From NCBI GenBank assembly GCA_028554795.2, contig CM068828.1, positions 12,234,314 through 12,298,313 on the forward strand: a stretch of 64,000 nucleotides of DNA. Direction: 5' to 3'. Positions 52,344 through 58,950 of this stretch are shown here, one piece after another (positions within the stretch are counted from its first letter, which is position 1; every line of letters starts with the position of its first letter). The notes below the pieces were generated by a model. It saw only the letters and a program-made list of their open reading frames with translations, had not been told where the DNA came from and ran no database searches. The position numbers and the translations under genes are program-made. This stretch comes from Sinohyriopsis cumingii. Its lineage: Eukaryota > Mollusca > Bivalvia > Unionida > Unionidae.

Positions 52344-55300
52344 GTATTAAAGCAAACAGATAATTGGTACTTTACCATGGCATCTGGTTAGGGGTACTAG
52401 GAATACTTTCTATATCTACTTGGTTTGCATTTCATTGCATCTTCAAATTTGTGGCCTAACTTGCCCCAAAAACCGATGAAATATGGTACCCCTTGAATTC
52501 AAACCAATTCACAAGCATACAGTAATTAATTTCTTTAATGACTATTTTTAAATACAAATAACAAACATCTTTATAAGTTTGAACCAAGGTTTTGCCTCTG
52601 GGTTAAAAAATATCTACAAAACGTATGTTCAAGCAAATACCAGAAATCAGCAAGAAGCTGGTTATGGTCAATACAGTATATCAATCTCTTACCTTGGCAG
52701 GTGAAACACGTATTCCATACAGGTCTACTTTTCTTGCCGTGTCCAGTAAATTGGCATCTGCTTCAGCTGGTGTCTCTCCACTAAAATGAAAGCAAAAGGT
52801 ATTCTTTAACTACTGCTTATAAAGAAATACAATGTAAGCTCTTGAAATGCTACCACTTTGGCCAAAAAAGGTGTAATCTCCAAACACAGGTGGCCCCTAT
52901 GAGGTTATAATACTATATAATCAATAAATCTGTGCATTAAGAATGTATGCATTTTTATTTGGTAGTGGGGGGATACTAGGCTCAAATATATGTCTCAAAA
53001 TAAAAGTAACAACACAGAAACAGAAAGTAAAGAATATCCTGCCCCCTTTCATTAGCAGCATTTACATCCTCAAGAATTTTACTGGTTGATGATTATATAT
53101 TCCTTTCACTTTACACATAAAGAATAGTGCATATGTATCATACATTCCTTTCACTTTATACAAAGGAAAAAGTGCAGATTGCTAAGTGAATTCTCCATTA
53201 CATGACATTTTATTAAATCAAGATTCAACCTGTAATAAAAATCAGGAAGACAGTGAACCTGGTTTATAGTTAAGTTATAGAATGATAACAATTTGTCAAG
53301 TTTCATTAATTTTCAGTTGAGTTACTTCTTTTTGCAATAAATGCCATATGGCAGACTGAAATTTATGGTCCTACACCTTTATTATTTAATAGTCAACGTT
53401 GCTATCACACGAACGTTACGCTGAATACCTCCCATTACTCCTAGTACTATAGCTTTACTGGATGACATCATAATGCTGACATGACAATTATGTCAACTCA
53501 ATTTGCACAGTAAACATGACTATGTTTGCATCAGACATCCTTAATTACAAAAACATCAACTTTCAGTTAGAAAAAAAAAATCTTTGCAGAAGATTAAAGC
53601 TCAATAAAAGACTCCATTTTTATCAAGATTGCCTTTTTTATCCATCAAGAAAGGATAAATCTTTACTATCTAAAAACCTCATTATGGGCTTTAATTAAGG
53701 TGTAGATGATGAATGGAGCTTTTGCAAAGGCAAGTTCAATAAAGAAAATAATTGGAATTTAATCCGATTATGTGTGTGCACAAAATCTGAGGCAAATAAA
53801 AATGAAGGACAGCTTTCCTTTCGTTCGAGTTAAGAAGACCATAGTGGAGACTTATGAAATATTCTCCAAATTCCATTCTACACTGGAATTTCCCCAAAAT
53901 TCTTTTTATATTATATACACTTACATAATAGCTCTGAGTTCTGGTTCATATGCAGACAAGTGAAAAACCAATGCATGTCCATCCCTTTCGGTTCCACATA
54001 ATTAATAACTGCTTCAATTGGCAATGAATAATCACTGATTGTCAATTATAACTCTGAGTACAGTGCAATTACTGCATATGAAAATACTGATGCAAATTAA
54101 CAATAGGTCTGCTTGATTTGGTTAAAACTCTCTATTAACCATCACAATAAAATGCACCAATACAAGAAATGACACAGAATATTAAACAACATTTAAATTG
54201 CATATATAAAGCTGTAAATCTCCTTCATGGCAATACATTTTATATGTCTGATACGTTTAGAAATGGCTGACAGTATTTAAATAATAAATACAAAAGTACG
54301 CTGAAAGAATATTGGCTCAATGAAGACTAAAACTGTAAAAGACTCAGAAGTATACATGTATTGGAAAATTGTAAACTATATAATTAACTGTTAAATATAT
54401 TCATGGTTGTTTTATGCTCAGTAAATTGTACTGTATACCATGTAACCCTCCAACCAGTATGAGATAAATACCAAGTATGAGAGTAAGCAGGTTGAAGAAT
54501 TACAAAGATATGACAACAGAGAGCATACATTAATGTTTTGAATTGTCTTAAATTGCCCAACAAACCACAACCAATCATTTAAAATGAATTTTTCAAATTA
54601 AACTTTGTTTTTTCAAAAAAAAGGAAAGTTTACTTGCACAGGCCTCTTCACCCTCCAAGAAAACAGGAATGTTCCAGTATCATAGCAAGCCAAGAGTTGA
54701 TTAGATACGGTCATTCAAATTACAGTGCATTGATATTGCATTGCAGTAATTGTGGAATGGATTTTATGTTCCAGTATCATAGCAAGTCAAGAGTTGATTA
54801 GACAAGGTCATTCAAATTACAGTGCATTGATATTGCTATGAAGTAATTGTGGAATGGATTTTATTCTGACTTGGATCATTTAACACACAATAAGGAATGA
54901 TCACTATTTTGATGAATAGAGCAAAATTGATCCAATAAAGAAAACAAAGCTGATGTTCTAGAGAGTCCATTAAACATAAAACTATTTGTGCCTGCTTTAC
55001 ATTTCATGACAGGAGGCATTTACAGTGTGGAACCACTTTACTACTTTTGCTGAGTCAACTAACAGACAGAAAAAATATAAAATTAATACTAGAAAAATCT
55101 ACTATTTTCTATATAATGCATTTTTAAACCACACTGAACATAAATTTATATGACAGCTACCTGTAAACCTTTTCTCTGCCTGGAGTTGATTTTTCAGTAC
55201 TAATTATGTTCATTACGTATTTAGACAGTAATAATCGTGACATATATGAATAAAAACAGATATACAATCTATTGACAAAGTAAAAAATCCTGGGTAAGAT

Positions 55301-58300
55301 TTAGGCTACATTTTCAATGGACTACAAGAAAACCACTATGATGGATTATACATGTATTGCAAGAATCAAGGTTCCAGCTGTAATGTGCACTTCGAGGTGT
55401 TCTATTTTCACCAACTAAAGGGACAAATCTTGCAGTTAGAATTTACTTTCTGAACTGTTTGTCATTTTTTGTACACCAAAATCATTCTGCTGAGTGGAAA
55501 TATTTCAATTATGGATAAGATCTCTCTTATAGTTTTGTACAATTAATTTCCAAATTGGATACAAGGTTTTTGATAAAAGTTGAAGACAAACAAATGCCAA
55601 CACAATATCATGTTGCATGTGCTACAGCTTTAAGATACACTGAAACAAGACTTTGGAAAAAAATACAAAGCTCACATAAAGACTGTCTATTTATCCACCA
55701 AAGAAAGACTACAGCTATTGCTATTTCACATAAAACAATATGCTTAGTAATGTAGGAGACAATGACTTACATTAAAGTCTTCCAATGATATCAGGACTCT
55801 TTTTTTATGGCTATATATTGTACAGGACTGGGAGGGAGGGATGGACACTTTATTATGCCCATTTCAAAAACAAATTTATCTAAAACTGATGAATAAAAAT
55901 CAACAACCAACCAACCAATCAACTAATCAATTTAAAAAAATAAATTACTCTACTCACACATGCTGTTTGTGATATTCACAGATTTTCCGTTCTAAGGCCT
56001 CTGTCTGGTTAGGAACATATTTCAGTCCATAAGCACTGAGGTAGGTATGATCGTCATACTCTTCGATGGGGTAGTCTCCAATTTCCGCTGTAAACAATAA
56101 AAGCAAAACATACTGAAACCTTGGTAATCTACAATCCATTTTCTGGAATGTGCCACTATTCTTTTTATGATTATGGAAACTGATTTCATTTAGAGTACAA
56201 ATTTGAAACTTTAAGGTGCTGCAGAGCCAATTTTTTGGGTTCAGTTGTTACATTTACATTTATTAAACTTTACCTTTAGTTGGCATTAGATTGCCACTAC
56301 TGTGCTAAGGTACTTCAAATGCTACAAAAGCCTGGAAAAAGATACACATATTATGAGGTAAACTCAAATCTGATAGAAAAGTATACAAGCTTCACCATTT
56401 CACCTTTATTAGACCTCTCCTGAAGTACTGGGATACTGTTTTGGATAAATGCAGTCAGTTATAAGAAAATATACTAAAATAAATACAAGCTGATGTGACG
56501 ATGCCATATGCTAGAGTTCTGCAGTTAAAAAAAAAAGAAAAAATAAAGAGAAAAAAAAAAAACAAAAGACAACAAACTGCTATAAGCATAGAATGATCGG
56601 ATTTGTTGTTGTTGTTGTAGGGTTTAACGCCATATTTCAGCACACGATAGGCTATACATGGTGGCCAGTATTAACGGTGGAGAAAAAACACGGGAAAACT
56701 CCAGAAAGAACCACTGACCCACGAGACGCTACTGGCAAGCTTTCTCACATACCCACATTAGCCGAATCCGAGACTCGAACCCATGCAGACAGAGGTGAGA
56801 TGGCAGTGCTCCGTAACGGAAAGCGCTTTAGACCACTCAGCTGATCCGATTTGTAAAATGCACATTAATAAGACTGATGGATAGCTTCAGGTTTTGGTTG
56901 CACCAAGTGTCCAGTAGGTAAGTAATAAAGTTCCTGACAGACCAAACCTCCAAGTGTGTATTGCCAAGACAAATTACAATGAAATTCATTTTTACCAAGG
57001 ACCATTACTGAATGGAATTTTCTACATTTGGAGAATGGGAACAACTGATCATTGTATTCCTTTCCGTTATACTTAACCAGGAATTTAGAAAAAGTCACAG
57101 CCTATAACTGTCAAGGCGACATATTATGAAAAGTTTAAAATACAGTACTCCCTTAGCCTAAGGCCCTTCATTATAACAGTTCTAGTAAAAAGGTCCTTCA
57201 TTATAACACAGTTCTAGTAAAAAGGTCCTTCATTATAACAAAGTTTTGGTTATAAGGCCATTCATTATAACACAGTTCTGGTTATAAGGCCCTTCATTAT
57301 AACACAGTTCTAGTTATAAGGCCATTCATTACAACAAAGTTCTAGTTATAAAGTCTTCATTATAAGACAGTTCTAGTTATAAGGCCTTTCATTATAATAG
57401 TTCTAGTTATAAAGCCATTCATTATAACACAGTTCTGTTACAAGGCCCTTCATTATAACACAGTTCTAGTTATATGGTCATTAATTATAACACAGTTCTA
57501 GTTATAAAGCCATTGATTATAACACAGTTCTGGTTATAAGGCCCTTCATTATAACACAGTTCAAGTTATAAAGCCATTTGTTATAACACAGTTGCAGTTA
57601 TATGGCCATTCATTATAACACAGTTCTGGTTATAAGGCCCTTCATTATAACACAGTTCTAGTTATATGGCCATTACTTATAACACAGTTCTAGTTATAAA
57701 GCCATTCATTATAACACAGTTCTGGTTATAAGGCCCTTCATTATAACACAGTTCAAGTTATAAAGCCATTTGTTGTAACACAGTTCTAGTTATAAAGCCA
57801 TTCATTATAACAGTTCTGGTTATAAGGCCATTCATTATAACACAGTTCTGGTTAAAAAGTGAGTATGATCATGGATCACATTTTACCGAGTGGTAGCAAA
57901 TGTACATGTATACTGTACTTCAATATAACGCAATCTCACTTTAAGGTGGTATACTCCATGGCTCTCATGCAGAAGATTATAATTAGCACTTTAAATGTGG
58001 CTTTTACAGTGTTCCTTTCAATACCTACATTTTGGGTTTGACTGAAAACCAGAAATTGTATCTAGACTGTTCCCACTTAAGTGCATTCTTATGATATTCT
58101 ATCAAACGTTATAATCTGCTAAGTAAAGTTTACCAATTGTAATACTCTTGTCAGTATGGTATACCAATTGTTATACTCTGGTAAATACAGTATATCAATG
58201 CTATACTATGATAAATACAGTGTATTAATTGTTATACTTGGCAAATACAGTATAGCAAATGTTACACTCTGATAAATACTTGGTAAATACAGTATATCAA

Positions 58301-58331
58301 CTGTTATACTCTGGCAAATAAATTATATCAA

Positions 58332-58403
<72 letters not shown>

Positions 58404-58507
58404 AACTACCTTGCACAACATAGGAGATTAGAAGTGCCACTGTGTTTTCACTGCATGGCAGATTTCCACGCATTAGGTCACGTTTTATTTGCAAGGCCAA
58501 CAGGTAC
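20203..58507 (-). CDS. FERM-domain protein gene, FARP/FRMD7-like, 3' seven exons (5' end outside window)
   Basis: Seven minus-strand exons joined by GT-AG introns give one frame of about 1509 residues, numbered here from the first codon in the window. Order: FERM F2 lobe (1-105, starting [19 protein letters not shown]), F3/PH-like lobe (106-200, with [14 protein letters not shown] and CIEHHTFFR), FA region (about 200-240, [14 protein letters not shown]), then a Ser/Thr-rich tail (237-1509). FERM proteins link membranes and membrane receptors to the actin cortex, and the FA region is a known phosphorylation-regulated segment. F3 wording ([20 protein letters not shown]) is closest, from memory, to FARP1/2 and FRMD7. 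FARP proteins continue into DH-PH-PH domains, and none is seen, so this is either an FRMD7/C. elegans FRM-3-like GEF-less member or a GEF-less isoform. F1 and the start codon lie beyond 64000. Confident about FERM, moderately about subfamily. Confidence 0.93.
24363..24772 (+). mobile_element. tRNA-derived SINE, family B (copy 1), with 30-bp target duplication
   Basis: The body at 24393-24720 starts with a tRNA-like head: A box GTGGCCTAGTGGTTAGAGCG and B box GGGTTCGATCCCC. A conserved central part follows ('gactgggtgggacatcatgctacatg') and a tail 'gttaaaaatccaaatcac' running into (AC)n. The 30-bp sequence starting attatggaaggctgatgc is present on both sides (24363-24392 and 24743-24772). A 22-bp non-SINE segment (24721-24742) sits between the (AC)n tail and the right repeat. 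It is antisense to the host FERM gene. Confidence 0.92.
25750..26356. mobile_element. piggyBac-like MITE, 607 bp, TTAA-flanked
   Basis: It is flanked by TTAA at 25746-25749 and 26357-26360. The left end CATATTAACCCCTGG and the inverted right end CACATTAACCCCTGG match at 14 of 15 bases. TTAA target duplication is the mark of piggyBac transposons. No long reading frame was found, so it is non-autonomous. A 16-base A tract lies inside. A related copy in inverted orientation begins at 63636. Confidence 0.82.
26361..29195. other. Intronic DNA with traces of an old ~30-bp tandem repeat
   Basis: Between 27.1-27.42 kb and 28.43-28.56 kb, phrases such as 'acacaagtttaattcac', 'acacagggaataaactc' and 'acacacaagggataaaat' recur irregularly, like an eroded tandem array. 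Otherwise nothing is recognised. Confidence 0.35.
29196..29342. repeat. Unnamed dispersed repeat (copy 1)
   Basis: 'gcttgttgata...gctgatgctgaagcctac', 'ctttgagtgggatggc' and 'aataaacataaaa' occur in the same order at 44742-44892. The two copies are diverged. The family is unknown. Confidence 0.55.
29343..30391. other. Intronic DNA, nothing recognised
   Basis: No supported feature. Confidence 0.45.
30392..30611. repeat. 73-bp tandem repeat, 3 copies
   Basis: 'caccaccatttttatactgtac...ggccaccaacctgagtcactttggagac' starts at 30392, 30465 and 30538, a period of 73 bp. Confidence 0.93.
31390..32160. repeat. Degenerate tandem repeat with 'agccatatttga...ttgtacaaa' motif
   Basis: A loose unit (gccatatttgacaatga, then ttgtacaaa, then a 'cttcatcccaagatg'-like phrase, then 'tgtcgaataattt') recurs at about 31.41, 31.53, 31.67, 31.79 and 32.02 kb. 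It is an old repeat of a type common in mollusc introns. The family name is unknown. Confidence 0.5.
32394..36130 (-). mobile_element. Fossil DIRS-type (tyrosine-recombinase) retroelement, reverse transcriptase/RNase H part
   Basis: Read on the minus strand, 35.9-36.1 kb carries a reverse-transcriptase palm-entry phrase ([11 protein letters not shown]...FRPVMDL). The stretch at 32.4-32.85 kb resembles the RNase H and following region of DIRS elements ([38 protein letters not shown]). Order and strand fit one element running right to left. It is clearly broken, with many disruptions, and old. No recombinase domain or terminal repeats were recognised, so the outer limits are approximate. It is in the same orientation as the host gene. 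Confidence 0.6.
34177..34525. repeat. 27-bp minisatellite, ~13 copies
   Basis: The unit TACTTACATATGACCATCTG plus TTGACCC repeats every 27 bp and gives an artefactual 9-residue repeat frame (LLTYDHLLT). It lies within the span of the DIRS-type fossil and so arose or expanded after or within it. Confidence 0.95.
36196..36310. repeat. 28-bp tandem repeat, 4 copies
   Basis: 'gtgtcaactgttagaaggct' plus 'tgaggaag' repeats four times with single-base differences. Confidence 0.93.
36311..38813. other. Intronic DNA; one unexplained minus-strand frame
   Basis: A 95-codon minus-strand frame at 37498-37785 ([20 protein letters not shown], then [13 protein letters not shown]) has an ordinary composition. 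It may be a fragment of a retroelement RNase H region, but it lies upstream of the reverse-transcriptase fossil, where that domain would not be expected. Not assigned. Confidence 0.3.
38814..38888 (-). CDS. FERM gene exon f: FERM-adjacent (FA) microexon
   Basis: 75 bp. The acceptor is ttttgcttcag and the donor is CAGAG|gtaaggg. With the split Arg codons it reads [35 protein letters not shown] is the FA signature, just C-terminal to FERM. In FARP1 the matching stretch continues with a similar charged helix. Both junctions restore Arg (AG|A), which supports the exon despite its short length. Confidence 0.93.
39030..39088. repeat. 24-bp tandem duplication
   Basis: 'atagggactttaaataagg' plus 'acttt' occurs twice in direct succession, with a partial third copy. 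Confidence 0.85.
39618..40105. repeat. 41-bp minisatellite, 12 copies, two variants
   Basis: The unit TTAGCTGAGGTGTCAGCTAG followed by 'acatatgatgtacctgttttc' repeats every 41 bp from 39618 to the last start at 40069. Copies are almost identical except at two adjacent bases (GG or AT), in the order GG GG GG GG AT GG AT AT AT AT AT GG. It lies in the 1.8 kb intron between exons e and f. Confidence 0.96.
40106..40711. other. Intronic DNA, nothing recognised
   Basis: No supported feature between the 41-bp array and exon e. Confidence 0.5.
40712..40872 (-). CDS. FERM gene exon e: F3 C-terminal helix and start of FA region
   Basis: 161 bp. The acceptor is catttatttaag and the donor is TTTAG|gtttgtata. 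It encodes [32 protein letters not shown], a basic linker ([14 protein letters not shown]) and ISRGSSF. C-K-x-(L/F)-W-K-x-C-(I/V)-EHH-(T/A)-FFR is the hallmark C-terminal helix of the FERM domain. SRGSSFR opens the FA region. The donor tract gtttgt is weaker than the others in this gene. Confidence 0.96.
41033..41058. repeat. (GA)n microsatellite
   Basis: A pure run of about twelve GA dinucleotides. Confidence 0.95.
41700..42045. repeat. Degenerate mollusc-type TGACC repeat, second region
   Basis: 'gacatcgacctttgatcc', 'aacctcaaaatcaataggttcttc', 'ccatccacaagatttgg', 'gttaccttgcactctgacccc' and 'ccatctacaaggtttg' repeat in order. This is the same family as 1080-1660. Confidence 0.6.
42319..42626 (-). 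mobile_element. tRNA-derived SINE, family B (copy 3), diverged
   Basis: Reverse-complement of the 24.4 kb SINE: tail 'ttggattttaacatagctttaac' at the left, central 'catgtcccacccgtcacattattctg', then the B box 'ccgggattcaaacc' at the right. It is more diverged than the neighbouring copy at 42863 and faces away from it. Confidence 0.85.
42863..43174 (+). mobile_element. tRNA-derived SINE, family B (copy 2)
   Basis: The head is 'tggtggccaagtagttagag', the B box GGGTTCAATCCCC, and the central part and 'gttaaaaatccaaatcac' tail match the 24.4 kb copy. The 14-bp duplication acaaattcttgttt lies on both sides (42849-42862 and 43175-43188). This perfect duplication marks LINE-driven insertion. Confidence 0.93.
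43546..43650. repeat. (TA)n with (CA)n interruption
   Basis: About 80 bases of TA, then (AC)n, then (TA)n. Any open frame through it (YIYIYI) is an artefact. Confidence 0.97.
43772..44560. repeat. ~39-bp tandem array split by a transposon
   Basis: 'gtaactaaagtgggtgattt' plus 'cagcttacaccctgaaacact' occurs once at 43772-43815 and about four more times at 44384-44560. The two parts are separated exactly by the Tigger-type MITE at 43816-44383. Confidence 0.85.
43816..44383. mobile_element. Tigger/pogo-type MITE, 568 bp
   Basis: The left end CAGTAATACCTCG and the right end CGAGGTATTACTG are perfect 13-bp inverted repeats, flanked by TA (43814-43815 and 44384-44385). Inner phrases near the right end ('cgcgattcctccttatccgcgactggttctggaacctaacc') are typical of Tigger-group ends. 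There is no transposase frame, so it is non-autonomous. Confidence 0.9.
44620..44760. repeat. 59-bp duplication carrying two 40-bp hairpins
   Basis: 'gcttgttgatgaaattgaca...' is repeated with period 59. Each copy contains a near-perfect inverted repeat (44636-44675 and 44695-44734) with 17-base arms ATTGACACAxTGCCTAT around a 6-base loop. Confidence 0.85.
44742..44892. repeat. Unnamed dispersed repeat (copy 2)
   Basis: It shares ordered phrases with 29196-29342: 'gcttgttgatgaaatt', 'actgaagcctac', 'ctctgagtgggatgcc' and 'agtaaacataaaat'. Confidence 0.55.
45623..45872 (-). mobile_element. tRNA-derived SINE, family A (copy 4)
   Basis: The tail 'ttgttgttgttgtagggtttaacgccatttttcag' and the minus-strand head CCGAGTTTCCGAGTGGTCTA match the family. 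The 13-bp duplication ccatgagtcacat flanks it (45610-45622 and 45873-45885). It is sense to the host gene, within the intron between exons d and e. Confidence 0.92.
46697..46732. repeat. (ATGG)n/(ATGC)n microsatellite
   Basis: 'gatggatggatggatgcatgcatgcatgtatgc'. Confidence 0.9.
47013..47168 (-). CDS. FERM gene exon d: F3 (PH/PTB-like) lobe
   Basis: 156 bp, exactly 52 codons, phase 0 at both ends. The acceptor is ttttttcccag and the donor is AATTAT|gtaagt. It encodes [38 protein letters not shown] and [14 protein letters not shown]. The (D/H)-x-G-x-x-LNLAVA-x-x-G-(I/V)LVFQG-x-x-KIN-x-F-x-W-x-K(I/V)RKLSFKRK+FLIKL pattern is what places this gene with FARP1/2 and FRMD7 rather than with 4.1, ERM or EPB41L proteins, which differ at these strands. 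Confidence 0.96.
47440..47572. repeat. Degenerate ~55-bp tandem repeat, 3 copies
   Basis: 'cttgccaagctgggattcttaaagat', 'cctgactgggttagtggatttgtaaagat' and 'cctggctgggcaagtggattcttgaagat' are diverged units in tandem. Confidence 0.6.
48094..48181. repeat. Short tandem duplication
   Basis: 'aatgccgacatc' and 'tgtatgcacaatcaaac' occur twice about 48 bp apart. Confidence 0.7.
49118..49267. repeat. Composite (TG)n-(TATG)n-(TA)n microsatellite
   Basis: Runs of TG, then GTAT tetranucleotides, then about 65 bases of TA. Open frames in all registers are artefacts. Confidence 0.97.
49563..50626 (-). mobile_element. Tigger/pogo-type DNA transposon remnant, 1064 bp
   Basis: The left end CAGTGGAGCCTCGTTAATCC and the inverted right end CAGTGGAGCCTCGTTAATCC are identical over 20 bases, flanked by TA on both sides (49561-49562, 50627-50628). 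This is the Tc1/mariner pogo/Tigger signature. It keeps the 3' part of a minus-strand transposase frame (49891-50193). Most of the transposase is deleted, so the copy cannot move by itself. A ~48-base phrase ('gatagtggccatagattgtc...') occurs twice inside (49965-50012 and 50324-50371). Confidence 0.92.
49891..50193 (-). pseudogene. Transposase C-terminal fragment (pogo/Tigger type)
   Basis: About 100 residues are readable. An acidic linker ([19 protein letters not shown]) is followed by a helical region ([15 protein letters not shown]) and the closing LWPLSVII...[11 protein letters not shown]. Tigger-group transposases commonly end in a Q-x-(K)-(I/V)-TDFF(K/R)K phrase after a YFEQ-like helix. 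The CENP-B DNA-binding and DDE catalytic parts are absent. Confidence 0.7.
50645..52279. mobile_element. TIR DNA transposon family C, copy 1, ~1.64 kb
   Basis: The left end CAGTCGAACACTGCTATAAC and the inverted right end CAGTGCAACCCCGCTTTAAC match imperfectly (18 of 23 bases over the full end). A closely related sequence occupies 59366-61139. Near the right end, ~130-bp modules ('gataataaatgttttgcacactatttcttgtac...') repeat in tandem. A minus-strand phrase at about 51.65-51.77 kb ([20 protein letters not shown], then GGIIRSSK and a stop) could be the end of a transposase. It begins 18 bases after the Tigger remnant. Confidence 0.8.
52280..52338. repeat. (TG)n(TA)n microsatellite at a transposon end
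   Basis: A TG run then about 46 bases of TA, starting right at the right end of family C copy 1. Confidence 0.97.
52693..52780 (-). CDS. FERM gene exon c: end of F2, start of F3
   Basis: 88 bp. The acceptor is ttcattttag and the donor is GCCAAG|gtaagag. It encodes [19 protein letters not shown] then [11 protein letters not shown]-x-(S/T)-P-A-x-(A/S)-(D/E)...LE-x-A-R-K-x-(D/E)-x-YG(I/V)R is the diagnostic F2 to F3 transition of FERM proteins. It is short and ends in phase 0. Confidence 0.95.
54672..54864. repeat. ~96-bp tandem duplication
   Basis: 'ttccagtatcatagcaagcc...tgtggaatggattttat' occurs twice in direct succession with only a handful of differences. Confidence 0.92.
55958..56087 (-). 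CDS. FERM gene exon b: F2 lobe
   Basis: 130 bp. The acceptor is attgtttacag and the donor is CATGT|gtgagta. It encodes (A)[17 protein letters not shown] through ICEYHKQH(V). The pattern Q-x-E-I-G-D-Y followed by a Y-x-P-x-Q loop and a helix ending H-x-x-H-V-G is the standard middle of F2. Phases match both neighbours: G|CG makes Ala and GT|T makes Val. Confidence 0.95.
56605..56841 (-). mobile_element. tRNA-derived SINE, family A (copy 5)
   Basis: The tail 'tgttgttgttgtagggtttaacgcc' and the minus-strand B box GGGTTCGAGTCTCGG match the family; the head ends at the right. The near-identical 11-bp flanks tgatcggattt and tgatccgattt are its target duplication. It lies sense to the host gene in the intron between exons a and b. 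Confidence 0.92.
57167..57855. repeat. 32-bp minisatellite, ~21 copies
   Basis: The unit TTATAACACAGTTCTGGTTA plus 'taaggcccttca' repeats about every 32 bp with small indels. It lies about 560 bp downstream (in transcript order) of exon a. Confidence 0.93.
58131..58334. repeat. ~31-bp minisatellite, ~6 copies
   Basis: 'aattgttatactctggtaaatacagtatatc' repeats with variation and runs directly into a (TA)n tract. Confidence 0.85.
58335..58400. repeat. (TA)n(CA)n microsatellite beside a splice donor
   Basis: About 55 bases of TA then (CA)n. On the transcript strand it reads as (TG)n(TA)n and starts about ten bases after the donor of exon a (58409-58408). Confidence 0.97.
58410..58507 (-). CDS. 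FERM gene exon a: start of F2 lobe
   Basis: 98 bp. The acceptor is ttatgttacag and the donor is CAAG|gtagttcag. It encodes 32 residues, [13 protein letters not shown] through LISYVVQ, with one split base at each end. This is the first helix of the FERM F2 lobe; families such as FARP and PTPN14 have YLFALQ(L/I)K+DL here. The split codon needs a preceding exon ending in a base pair that, with G, most likely makes Arg (TR-YLFALQ in relatives). The donor is followed within about ten bases by a (TG)n(TA)n microsatellite. Confidence 0.95.
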
Positions 58508-58950
58508 CTGTAACATAAATATGAAAATTTTAGGTTATGAAAAACTCCAAAGTTCCAGCTAATACACTACATCAAAAAAATATGATACTGCAATATGATA
58601 TTCCTAATCAGTAATGTTAATTCTGAAATTCTGTGACAAATAGAGGATAGGACATATAAATCAAGAGAAAGATAAACAAGTCAGAATCATGGAACTTTGT
58701 GGTTTTGTTTAACTTTCAAAGCACTGGTCATTAAAACTGATATACTTCAAGTGCCATAAAAAAAAATTTAAGCGTGGGTGAGAATGTCATACTCTACAAG
58801 TTTTGAGATTGTTTTGGACTGGGTTCAAAGTAATCTTGGACTCCTAAATATAATGATAATTTAAAAGTTTTATACATTTTGCTGTGTGCAAACATCTGCT
58901 TATATCAAACTGAGCATGACTGCTCTTCTTACAGGATCTGTTACTGAGGA

